Of a DNA stretch of 9,626 nt, positions 1 through 8,200 are shown one piece after another; within the stretch, counting starts at the first letter, position 1; the number at the start of each line of letters is the position of its first letter. Both the position numbers and the translations under genes were made by a program. The stretch spans positions 1-9,626 of the forward strand of contig DAIEML010000075.1 of assembly GCA_027349615.1 (NCBI GenBank), read 5' to 3'. The notes below the pieces were generated by a model. The model was not told the origin of the DNA. It made no database searches and was given only the letters and a program-made list of their open reading frames with translations. Source of the stretch: Ignavibacteriales bacterium. Lineage in GTDB: Bacteria > Bacteroidota > Ignavibacteria > Ignavibacteriales > Ignavibacteriaceae.

Positions 1-501
1 GTATCTCAAAGGAATTTGGTCGTAAATAATTTTTATTTTTTCTTTTCCTGTTTTATCAATGAACCCGGATTTTTTATTAAGATAAACTCCGGCCAATCCA
101 AACTTAAAACCAAACTCTTTGGAAAAAATTAAAGGAATGATTTCTGCCCCGTTCGAATCGATAAAGCCCCATTTATCACCTTTCCTAACGGCGGCTAAAC
201 CTTCGGTGAAAGAAAAGACTTCGTCATATTGTGGTTTAACAATTTCTCTTCCGGTTAAATCAACAAATCCCCATTTGTTATTTATTTCTATTCCGGCACG
301 ATTCTCAAAAACATCGTAAATATTTTCATACTTCGGCTCTGTAATAAATTCACCGGTTTCGCTGATCAATCCGTATTTACCATTCACTTCAACTCGGGCA
401 AATCTGTTTAGAAATTTATCAACATTTTGAAACTTAGGTTGTATTACAATTTCTTTTTTAAAATTAGAAAAGCCCCAAAGATTGCCTTTTCTAAAAGGAA
501 T
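1..501 (-). repeat. Five tandem WG repeats, 34-residue (102-base) period
   Basis: The translated region holds five units whose central aromatic/Ser-Gly pair recurs at residues 32, 66, 100, 134 and 168, exactly 34 residues apart. Units 1, 3 and 4 keep the Trp, unit 2 has Tyr and unit 5 has Ser. The array probably continues past the left edge. Confidence 0.85.
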
Positions 502-570
502 CAAACGGGGCTGTGCAAAATTTAGTGAAGTTAGAAAAATTATAGAGACTGAAATAATTTTTATTCGCAT
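1..570 (-). CDS. Secreted WG-repeat protein, C-terminus cut by window edge
   Basis: The reading frame opens with ATG at 570 and stays open for 190 codons to the window edge, so the C-terminus is missing. Residues 1-19 form a signal peptide (MRIKIIS, hydrophobic core, then NFAQ), with likely cleavage after Ala19. The rest is WG (KWG-type) repeats with core motifs at Trp32-Gly33, Tyr66-Gly67, Trp100-Gly101, Trp134-Gly135 and Ser168-Gly169. The spacing is exactly 34 residues, and the typical following strand (GFIDSNGAEII, GFVDLTGREIV) is clear. WG repeats form short beta-rich units found in many exported bacterial proteins; their ligand is usually unknown, so no reaction is assigned. It lies 64 bases after the GH3 stop, last of the visible genes. 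The ribosome site is weak (GGGA six bases before the ATG). Nothing seen suggests a T9SS tail, but the true C-terminus is not visible. The family call is solid; the role is unknown. Confidence 0.88.
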   Translation of the reverse strand, partial: MRIKIISVSIIFLTSLNFAQPRLIPFRKGNLWGFSNFKKEIVIQPKFQNVDKFLNRFARVEVNGKYGLISETGEFITEPKYENIYDVFENRAGIEINNKWGFVDLTGREIVKPQYDEVFSFTEGLAAVRKGDKWGFIDSNGAEIIPLIFSKEFGFKFGLAGVYLNKKSGFIDKTGKEKIKIIYDQIPLRY

Positions 571-634
571 TGTATTTCCCAATCGATTAAATGCCGCAAA
601 TAAAAATTATATTTTATTAAGATGATTTCAAATT

Positions 635-2887
635 CTATTTAAGTAAAGTAAATTCCGAGCTTAAATCACCCACAAAAACTTTAAACTTTCCCGGCTCAAC
701 AATTCTTTTATCTTGCCTTCCGATGAAAGACAAATCATAATCATCAAGAGTAAACTCAACTGTTTTAGTTTCTCCCGGATTAAGTTCTATTTTTGAAAAT
801 CTTTTTAATTGCTTTACAGGTCTTGATACTGAAGCATATTCGTCATTCAAGTAAAGAAGAACTGCATCTTTTCCTTTTCTATTTCCGGTATTCTTTACAT
901 CAACAGAGATTTTTATCTTGTCGCTTTTTTTAATTTCATTTTTATCCAACTTCAAGTTTGAATATGAAAAAGTTGTATAACTTAAACCATAACCAAATGG
1001 CCATTGCGGATTAAATTGATTTCCTTCTGCGGCTTCAAGCGGCTTGTAATCATAATGGACTAAATCATCAGGATATTTGGGATATGTTACCGACAACCGT
1101 GCACTTGGATTCGCATCTCCAAATAAAATATTTGAAATCGCTTCGCCTCCATCCATTCCAGGGAGGAATGCTAATAAAATTCCTTTTGCGCCATCAACGA
1201 TGCTATTGATAACTCTCGGCCGGCCTTCAATCATTACCAGAATTACAGGCTTGCCGGTTTTAATTAATGCATGAGCAAGTTTTAACTGTGCTGTATCTAA
1301 AGTCAGATCATTAATATTTCCAGGTGTTTCACAGTAAGCATGTTCGCCCAAGCAAAGAATTATATCATCAACATCTTTTGCGGCATTCACCGCTTCATCA
1401 ATATTAATTTCGCTGTCGAAATTTGTACCTTCAACATATTTCACATTTGCAGAATTTATTTTTTCTTGAATTGCTTTTAAAACAGTCGGCTTTTCTTTCG
1501 GGTAAAGCGATTCTTCGTTGCCCTGCCAAGTTATCGTCCAGCCGCTGTTCAAAACAGATAACATATTGGCTGTTGGTCCGGTTACTAAAACTTTTGCATC
1601 TTTTGAAAGCGGCAAAATATTTCCATCATTCTTTGCAAGCACAATTGATTCTTCTGAAGCTTGAAGATTTGTTTCATCAGATTGTTTAGAAGCAAATTGA
1701 GATTTTAAATTTTCATCCGGATAAGGATTTTCAAACAAACCAAGCATCATTTTTACACGCAAAATTCTTGAAACTGATTCATCAATTCTCGACTCGGGAA
1801 CTTTTCCTTCTTTTACAAGCTTCAGCAAATAATTATAAAAACTAAAATCTAAAGGAACCATGCTCATATCAACGCCAGCCATCACTGCCATTCTAACAGC
1901 GTCCTCTGGAGAATCTGCTACTTTATCTCTTGAATAAAGGCGTTCGATGTCCTGCCAATCAGAAACAACAAGCCCTTTAAATTTCATTTGGCCGCGAAGA
2001 ACTTCTGTTAACAAATGATAATTTGAGTGTCCAGGAATTCCGTTAACCTCAGATGAATTCACCATAACTGTTTGAGCGCCGGCTTCAACTGCTTTTTCAA
2101 ACGGCGGAAGAAAATATTCTTGCATCATTCTTTCGGAAATCCATGCAGGAGTTCTGTCTTTTCCGCTCATTGGAAAACTATAACCGACATAATGTTTAAG
2201 GCAAACCGCAACTTTATCTTTATTGCCAATGTCATCGCCTTGCGCGCCTTCAATGTAACTTTCACCCATCTTTGAATCGAGATAAACATCTTCACCGTAT
2301 GTTTCCCATAAACGCGGCCAAAGTTGTTGACGTCCTAAATCAAGCACAGGATAAAAATTCCACGGAATACCTGAAGCTCTAACTTCGAGTGCGGTAATTT
2401 CGCCTTCTTTCTTAACAAGATCAGAATTGAAAGTCGCCGCCATGTTTATTGCTTGAGGGAAAAGGGTAGCGCCGGTTGTATAATTTGCACCGTGGATAGC
2501 ATCTATTCCATATAAGATTGGAATTTTTAATCTGGTTTCTTTTGTTGCGATATCCTGAATTTCTGTAATTAGCTTGTGCCAATAATCCACACTTAATGCT
2601 ACATCATAAACATTGAGAATTGATCCGACATGGTATTTGACAATAGCATCTTTCATTTTGTCGATATCGTATTCAAAATGCTGGGTTGCTGTGCCATGCT
2701 GCTTTGCCATTGTTTCGATAGTAACTTGAGTCATCTGCCCGATTTTTTCTTCGAGACTCATTTGAGAAAGAAGATTTTTAACTTTTTTTTCTATCACTTC
2801 TTCCTTCTTCATATTTTTTTCTCGAGGAGATAAAATCAAAGAAAGACATAAAATTATTAATACAGCCAAAGAAACTATTCTTTTCAT
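635..2887 (-). CDS. Glycoside hydrolase family 3 beta-glucosidase / glucan exohydrolase
   Basis: This 750-residue GH3 enzyme would release glucose from non-reducing ends of beta-glucans or oligosaccharides by a retaining mechanism. Domains in order: a signal or anchor segment (about 1-20), a TIM-barrel-like domain (about 35-390) with GIDAIHG around Asp129, Lys231-His232 and the nucleophile Asp310 in VVSDW, an alpha/beta sandwich domain (about 405-635) with the likely acid/base Glu520 in CETPGN, and a C-terminal Fn3-like domain (about 640-750, RPVKQLKRF). GWTITWQG (449-456) and LGEHAYCETPGN resemble barley exohydrolase ExoI and bacterial ExoP more than Escherichia coli BglX. The usual RDPRWGR-type loop reads GRQQLWPRLWE (185-195). 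The longer frame starts at TTG 2893, but AGAAGG lies seven bases before ATG 2887, so that start is used. The leader has no clear AxA site or lipobox, so the cleavage is uncertain. There is no T9SS tail, so a periplasmic or inner-envelope location is inferred. Substrate (beta-1,3, beta-1,4 or mixed) cannot be read from sequence. Confidence 0.95.
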   Translation of the reverse strand: MKRIVSLAVLIILCLSLILSPREKNMKKEEVIEKKVKNLLSQMSLEEKIGQMTQVTIETMAKQHGTATQHFEYDIDKMKDAIVKYHVGSILNVYDVALSVDYWHKLITEIQDIATKETRLKIPILYGIDAIHGANYTTGATLFPQAINMAATFNSDLVKKEGEITALEVRASGIPWNFYPVLDLGRQQLWPRLWETYGEDVYLDSKMGESYIEGAQGDDIGNKDKVAVCLKHYVGYSFPMSGKDRTPAWISERMMQEYFLPPFEKAVEAGAQTVMVNSSEVNGIPGHSNYHLLTEVLRGQMKFKGLVVSDWQDIERLYSRDKVADSPEDAVRMAVMAGVDMSMVPLDFSFYNYLLKLVKEGKVPESRIDESVSRILRVKMMLGLFENPYPDENLKSQFASKQSDETNLQASEESIVLAKNDGNILPLSKDAKVLVTGPTANMLSVLNSGWTITWQGNEESLYPKEKPTVLKAIQEKINSANVKYVEGTNFDSEINIDEAVNAAKDVDDIILCLGEHAYCETPGNINDLTLDTAQLKLAHALIKTGKPVILVMIEGRPRVINSIVDGAKGILLAFLPGMDGGEAISNILFGDANPSARLSVTYPKYPDDLVHYDYKPLEAAEGNQFNPQWPFGYGLSYTTFSYSNLKLDKNEIKKSDKIKISVDVKNTGNRKGKDAVLLYLNDEYASVSRPVKQLKRFSKIELNPGETKTVEFTLDDYDLSFIGRQDKRIVEPGKFKVFVGDLSSEFTLLK

Positions 2888-2894
2888 TTGCAAA

Positions 2895-2900
2895 CCTTCT
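2895..2900 (-). promoter_or_regulatory. Shine-Dalgarno site of the GH3 gene
   Basis: The minus strand reads AGAAGG, then seven bases, then ATG at 2887. The alternative TTG start at 2893 would leave only one base of spacing, so this site decides the start. Confidence 0.7.
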
Positions 2901-2913
2901 ACGAATGAAATTT

Positions 2914-2942
2914 TTTTGCAGATAATTTTTATCTCTGCAAAA
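2914..2942. other. Stem-loop in the propeller-GH3 gap
   Basis: TTTTGCAGA (2914-2922) and TCTGCAAAA (2934-2942) are perfect 9-base inverted arms around an 11-base AT-rich loop. The hairpin fills much of the 60-base gap between the propeller stop and the GH3 ribosome site. On the plus strand it is followed by seven T (2943-2949), the form of an intrinsic terminator. On the minus strand, the direction of the genes, it is followed by AAATTTC and lacks a proper T-run. It may therefore stop antisense transcripts, or act as an mRNA processing or stability element between the two genes. Only the inverted repeat is seen directly; the role is inferred. Confidence 0.45.
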
Positions 2943-2947
2943 TTTTT

Positions 2948-4198
2948 TTACTTGAGTAAAATCATTTTCTTAATTGATACAAAATCGCCAGATCTTAATT
3001 GATATAAATAAACACCACTGGATAAATTTTCTCCGTTGAATTTTATTGTATAAATACCTGCGCTTTGATTTTCATTCACAAGCGTTTCTATTTCTTTACC
3101 TATAGCATTATAAATCTTTATTGAAACAAAACCGCTCTTCGGTAATTGGTAGGAAATAATTGTTGTTGGATTAAATGGATTCGGATAATTTTGATGAAGT
3201 TCAAAATTATTTACAACATTATTTTGTAAACGATCTTTAACATCCGTAATTACTTCAGATAAATTTCGCGACCAAATTTCTCCGTTTAAAGAACCGGCAA
3301 ATAGTTTTGAGCCGCTAATTGCCAAGCTGTAAATGTAACCGTCGGTTAATCCTGTATCTGTTGCCGACCACAACGATCCGCTGTTTAACGAAACAAAAAC
3401 TCCATCGCCTGATGTTCCAACAATTAAATTTGGATGAAGCACAACAAGCGCGCGGATGTAAGTGTTGGTTAATCCGTTGTTCATCAAGCTCCAGCTGAAG
3501 CCGTTATTTGAAGTTGAATATACTCCTTCATCATTTCCTAAATAAACGTTTGGACCATCTGTAACAATTGTATAAATGAATAATTTATTTATGCCGGTGT
3601 TGCTTTGCGTCCAGCTTGCGCCGTAATCATCCGATAAAAAAACACCGTCGCCCCAGGTTCCGGCATATAGACGAGTACCTTTAAGACCAAGAGATCGAAT
3701 ATTTAAATTGCTTAATCCGTTGTTGACTTGTTTCCAGCTTAAACCGTTATCAGAAGAAATAAAAATTCCGCCGCCCCATGTCCCTGCAAATAAATTTGAA
3801 TCAAGAATAGCTAAAGCATAAACGTTAGCGTTGCTTAAAGATGATCCTGAAACTTTCCATGTTTTTCCGTTATCGGTGGAGATAAAAACTCCGCTTCCAT
3901 AAGTTCCGATGTAAAGATTATTTGAGCTCTTAAGAATTACGTTTATATCCGAAGTAGTTAATCCAGAATCAATGTACGTCCAGCTTATACCATTATCTTG
4001 CGATAAATAAAGATTACCGCCAAGCGTTCCGGCATAAACATTTGAACCGTCAGATTCTAATGAAATTACTCTTCCGGGTAAAGCACCATGGCCTCCGGGC
4101 GGATCTGGAAGGATTGTTTTTGTCCATTGTGCAAAAATATTTTCAGAAAATAAAGTTACTGCACAAACTAGAATAAAAAGTAAAAATATTTTTTTCAT
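2948..4198 (-). CDS. Secreted seven-bladed beta-propeller with T9SS type A sorting domain
   Basis: This 416-residue protein starts with a signal peptide (MKKIFLLFIL to NIFAQ, likely cleaved after Ala23). Six Asp-box/BNR-like motifs of the form SxDxGxxW follow at residues 66-73, 107-114, 148-155, 189-196, 228-236 and 270-277, spaced 40-41 residues. A seventh degenerate unit (GEIWSRN, 306-312) closes the ring. This resembles the sialidase-type and YCF48/photosystem-stability-factor-type propellers. No sialidase catalytic set (Arg triad, Tyr/Glu pair) is evident, so a binding or scaffold role is more likely than hydrolysis. Residues 333-416 are a canonical type A sorting domain (NYPNPFNPTT at 337-346, ending GVYLYQLRSGD and KKMILLK). 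This directs export through the type IX system and surface attachment or release. AGG lies about nine bases before the ATG. It follows the PorV-like gene by 31 bases. Ligand unknown. Confidence 0.9.
   Translation of the reverse strand: MKKIFLLFILVCAVTLFSENIFAQWTKTILPDPPGGHGALPGRVISLESDGSNVYAGTLGGNLYLSQDNGISWTYIDSGLTTSDINVILKSSNNLYIGTYGSGVFISTDNGKTWKVSGSSLSNANVYALAILDSNLFAGTWGGGIFISSDNGLSWKQVNNGLSNLNIRSLGLKGTRLYAGTWGDGVFLSDDYGASWTQSNTGINKLFIYTIVTDGPNVYLGNDEGVYSTSNNGFSWSLMNNGLTNTYIRALVVLHPNLIVGTSGDGVFVSLNSGSLWSATDTGLTDGYIYSLAISGSKLFAGSLNGEIWSRNLSEVITDVKDRLQNNVVNNFELHQNYPNPFNPTTIISYQLPKSGFVSIKIYNAIGKEIETLVNENQSAGIYTIKFNGENLSSGVYLYQLRSGDFVSIKKMILLK
3254..4126 (-). repeat. Seven tandem beta-propeller blades, about 123-base period
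   Basis: The blade motif ending in Trp recurs every 40-41 residues (120-123 bases) through this stretch. Blades three and four share the phrase GTWG(G/D)G followed by (I/V)F(I/L)S, which points to internal duplication. The N-terminal strand QWTKTILP may complete the last blade as a closing strand. Confidence 0.8.
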
Positions 4199-4229
4199 TT
4201 CAAATACCTAATCTTCTTAATTGTTTTTA

Positions 4230-5264
4230 TCAGAATGCGATGCCTAAAGAAAATTGCTGAATATTATTTAAGCGCCCAAAATTTTGATAAGCATAATCCA
4301 ATCTAACTGCAATGTTGCCTAAGAATATTTGTTTCAATCCAAAGCCAAGCGCGAATGATTCTTCCGAATTAGTTAAGAATAAAGATTTGTAACCGCCTCT
4401 TATTGCAATAACATCATCAAAAACATATTCACCGCCAATGTTTATGCTTTCATAATTGTCGCTTGGATGCAATGCATCAATCGCAATTGTAATTTTATGT
4501 TTTTCTGTCGAGATTGGACTGTATGCAAGTCCAACTCTAAAATTAAGCGGCAATGCCCAATAATCGGTGCTTAAGTTTGCCGGGATTTTTCCGTTGTTTC
4601 CTGATGTTGACGGGTCCGGATCATAAGTAACCAAAGTTGAATTACCCTGCATTTGCATTTTTGTTCCGAAGTTTGCAACTGACATTCCAAGCATTATTCC
4701 ATCAAAAGGAGTCCTATATTGAACACCGAGATCCATTGCAAATCCAATTGCATTGGCTTGCCAAATTGATTGATAAATTATTTTGGGATTAAATCCTATA
4801 GCAAAATTATCAGTTAAGTTTATAGCGTAACCAAGACTGAAAGCAATATCGGATGCATTAAAAACTTGTCCTGTTCCATCTGGCGCGTCAACGGTTGTAA
4901 CTTTCATATCACCATAAGAAGAAGATGTAAAACTAAAACCAACCGTTCCCATTCCGCCAAGATTATAAGTTGCTGCAACATAATTGTAAGCAACATCGGC
5001 AATCCAATTTGTATGATCGAAAACTATTCCCACGCCTTCAAGTTTTGCTAAGCCAGCCGGATTCCAGTAAAACGCGCTTTGATCATCAGAAATTGCAACG
5101 AATGCGCTTCCCATCGCAATTGCTTTTGCACCCTGGCCGATAGAAAGAAAAGATGCTGCAGTAGTTCCTTTTTTAGAAACGTTGGAAACAAAATCGCTTT
5201 GACAAAATGTTATCGAAGAGATTAAGATTGCTGATAATAAAATTATTAAAACTCTGATTTTCAT
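4230..5264 (-). CDS. PorV/PorQ-family outer-membrane beta-barrel protein
   Basis: This 344-residue protein has an N-terminal signal peptide (MKIRVLIILLSAILIS, ending TFCQ). It is followed by the family hallmark at about 34-76: a Gly/Ala-rich stretch (SIGQGAKAIAMGSAF), then SDDQSAFYWNPAGLA. The remainder is alternating amphipathic beta strands rich in Gly and aromatics, ending in Phe (FSLGIAF), as expected for an outer-membrane barrel of the FadL-like fold. In Porphyromonas, PorV carries T9SS cargo from the translocon to the attachment complex; PorQ is a relative. Which of the two, or a separate paralogue, this protein represents cannot be decided here. Its place directly between two genes with T9SS-type C-termini suggests it serves them, which is inference. 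It starts 12 bases after the upstream stop, so translation is probably coupled. The Cys before the cleavage region does not sit in a lipobox. Confidence 0.87.
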   Translation of the reverse strand: MKIRVLIILLSAILISSITFCQSDFVSNVSKKGTTAASFLSIGQGAKAIAMGSAFVAISDDQSAFYWNPAGLAKLEGVGIVFDHTNWIADVAYNYVAATYNLGGMGTVGFSFTSSSYGDMKVTTVDAPDGTGQVFNASDIAFSLGYAINLTDNFAIGFNPKIIYQSIWQANAIGFAMDLGVQYRTPFDGIMLGMSVANFGTKMQMQGNSTLVTYDPDPSTSGNNGKIPANLSTDYWALPLNFRVGLAYSPISTEKHKITIAIDALHPSDNYESINIGGEYVFDDVIAIRGGYKSLFLTNSEESFALGFGLKQIFLGNIAVRLDYAYQNFGRLNNIQQFSLGIAF

Positions 5265-5271
5265 CTTTTAT

Positions 5272-5275
5272 CTCC
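5272..5275 (-). promoter_or_regulatory. Shine-Dalgarno site of the PorV-like gene
   Basis: GGAG lies seven bases before ATG 5264 and one base after the stop codon (TAG, 5277-5279) of the upstream gene. A ribosome finishing the large protein covers this site, which favours coupled translation. Confidence 0.65.
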
Positions 5276-5276
5276 G

Positions 5277-8200
5277 CTATTTAATTACTGCAAATTTGCC
5301 AATGTATTCGCCAATGCCAGGTGCATCTACGTGAAATACATATATTCCGTAAGCTATATCCATTCCATCATCAGAAACAAGATTCCACGATATTGCACCA
5401 CCGCTGCTTAAGTTTGAATCATCTTTATAAAGCGTTTTTACAAGTGCGCCGGCTATTGTGTAAATTCTGATTGTGCATTTTGCCGGAAGATGAGTAAAAT
5501 CTATTTTCCTTTCACCACGACCAGTTGTAAATAAAGTTCTTGGTTCCCATGAAGCCGCTGCGATATATGGATTTGGTACAACTGTAATACTTGAAAGATT
5601 TTTGTTCGCTAAACTGCTGCTTACTACAGATGATTTAGTTGTAAAACTAAAATAATCTCCAGATTGAAATGGTTTGAGAGTATAAATTCTATATTTATCA
5701 CCAGGTTGAGGATAGACTGGTGTTTCTGCAGGATTCAACGGCGCTTGATAATGAATTCTCCATGAATATTTTACTTGATTACCTATCGGCTGCACAAATA
5801 CAATATCATCTCCCACTGTTAAAGATTTTGATTTATCATTGTCTATAATTTCACTTTTTACACTGTCGCCGGTGGTCATATTTATAATTGTATAATTGAC
5901 AGGAATCTTGTTATATGGTGTTATTCCAACTGTGTGGTCAAAAAATTCCATTTCATAATCTGCCGGCCACCGAACATCTAAGCTTGGAGAGGTCATATCA
6001 GGAATTACACTAATGTTTAAATTGCTCTTTCCAACATACCAACCGGTTAAAGTGTCGTTGATTGAAACTGTTGTGTCATTGTTGAACGAAAAAACAATTC
6101 CATCAAAAGGAGGACTGAAAACTGTAGAGCCAAATACCGTTGCATCCATATTGCTTTGGAGTGTATCGGCAACTCCTTTATAATTTTTTATAACAGAATA
6201 TGTTGAAGTTCTATAATTTGGAATCGTGCCATCAGCATTAAATTGAACTATATAATTCGCTCCGTCTTGAACTGCCTGAGGATCAAAAATATTTACGTTA
6301 GTAATAGATCCGGTACCAAGACCTTTGGTTACACTATTTAAATTACCTTCAATCTGCGGAGCGATATAACCAGCAACTGGCGCATTCGGAATAACTGCTG
6401 CGCAATTAATGTCAACGAAAGTAATATTGCCTGCATAATCCTGACGAATAATTTTTGAACATTCTGTCGGCTGCAAACCTGTTGCTTTTCCATTTACAAC
6501 ATGATAAGCCGAATCGCCTTTTGTATATGAACATATTGCATAATAATAAGTCTTTCCGTTTTGAACTGTAGTATCCACAAAAGAATGCTGAAGTCCGGTA
6601 TTACTTCCGCGCCAGAAATGTGCACCATTAATTCCAACTGGATCTGGGCCAAAAAGTGTATCTACTAAATCATATTGTGCAATTGGTTTCCAATACTTTG
6701 GCTGGCCTTGTGCATCTGTAATTAATTTTACATCATCAAATTGTGGCTCTAAGCTCCTATAAATTGTATAACCTTCAAAAGTTTTTTTATAGCCCTGCTT
6801 AGGATCGTTATTTTCGAAACCAAGGAATGAATCTCTGGATTGTTCTGCTTTCGAATCCCAATACAAAAATACTTTTTGATTCCCGGCTACCGCATGCAGG
6901 GTTGGCTTAATCGGCGGTTTGGAGAAATTATAATTTGCGTTATAAATTTCTTGGACAGTAACTTTGTTGAATAAAAGCTGATCCAAATCATTTCCCATAA
7001 TTATTGAAAGCGAAAATCTTTCTCTTAAACTCTTACCAAGTATAAATGGACCAGAAGCGAAAACCATACTAATGTTTGTATTCTGCACCAAAGTATCTTT
7101 GAAACCATTATTCATCTTTCCCCACATTACATCATCATTCTTTGGCCAGCCACCGGTTGGGCCTTTATCAGCTAAAATGTAAATAGAAACCGCGGTCAAT
7201 CCGATTTGATCTGATTCATCTTTATCAGTTTCATCAAAGTGGGGCTCACCGTGTGTTGGCCTTCCATCTCCTTCGCCTTCATCCGGCCCTGTGTAGCTTG
7301 GATCCCAAGGACCGAGTCCATCTCTACCAACATCGTCATTCAGCGGCTCATCTGGATCCCATTTGCCATTTCCATTTAAATCTGAAAATGAAACCCAGTT
7401 GTGGTTGTTATCAATATTATCATCTCTTCTTTCGTCAATCATTCCATCCTGATCATTATCAATCCCGTCAAATGGATTGCCTGGACTTTCCAAGTACGCA
7501 TAACCCAAATAACCGGTTTTCCAATTACCAGGAGTACCAAGGCCTGAAGGTGCCCACGAGTAAGCAATATCTAACGCAGTATTAAAATATGCACTGTTTC
7601 CTGGCTCAGTTTGGTTTGCGCCGCCGATTCCTGGATCAGCATAAAATCCAAAGCCTGTGCTGTCATAAGTATGATCTGAAATATTAACAATATCATAATG
7701 CCAGAAAATTATATCTTCTGCTAGTACATGCGACCACTGAAATCCACGGACTTCAACACGTAATCCCAAGCCGGCTCTGTTTGAATCTGCAGCAATCGGA
7801 TAATAATTATATGGAGGTAATGTAAATTTTTTATCCTGCGAATCATCCAAAACAAAAAATGTTTCGAAGTCAGCATTCATAACATTTTTACCGAAGTAAC
7901 CGTACCACATGCCATTCCAAGAAGGATCTAAGCCAAGGGCAGATGGCCAAACCTTCGGATATGAAGAAGGATCGATGCTCATTGCTGGGCTTGTACCCGA
8001 TGGATTGAAATATCCGGGAACGGGTTCTAATCCCCATGGCATTTGTGTTACCGGATCCATACTATATTCTTCGCGGTAAGCAGAAATTATTGGATTAATT
8101 TTTTTACCGGTTGGTGTTGTTACTCTTGCACCAATTAAAATTGCCTGGCCATCAAGATAATTGTGCCCAGATCCTGCAGGCCATTCTACGGTAGGTGCAA

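Noticed and set aside
119..319. Plus-strand open frame of 66 codons at the left edge
   Set aside because: It is antisense to the WG-repeat gene, whose repeats clearly show the minus strand is coding.
571..634. Promoter-like TTGAAA and TATAAT in the GH3-WG gap
   Set aside because: Spacing is about 14 bases, the gap is nearly all A/T, and Bacteroidota promoters follow a different consensus (TAnnTTTG), which is not present as a clean match.
571..634. AT-only inverted repeat (AATAAAA / TTTTATT) as a terminator
   Set aside because: A seven-base stem with no G-C pairs is weak and expected by chance in such AT-rich DNA.
1423..1689. Plus-strand open frame of 88 codons within the GH3 gene
   Set aside because: It is antisense to conserved GH3 sequence, has a low-complexity Leu-rich product and no family likeness.
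2888..2893. TTG start of the GH3 gene giving a 752-residue protein
   Set aside because: The ribosome site AGAAGG would be only one base away; ATG 2887 has a seven-base spacer and begins a normal basic leader.
2948..4198. Sialidase activity for the propeller protein
   Set aside because: Asp-box motifs are structural; the catalytic arginines and Tyr/Glu pair of sialidases are not evident.
7253..7585. Plus-strand open frame of 110 codons
   Set aside because: It is antisense to the Asp/Gly-rich part of the large secreted protein; the His-, Pro- and Ser-rich product is what that complement yields.
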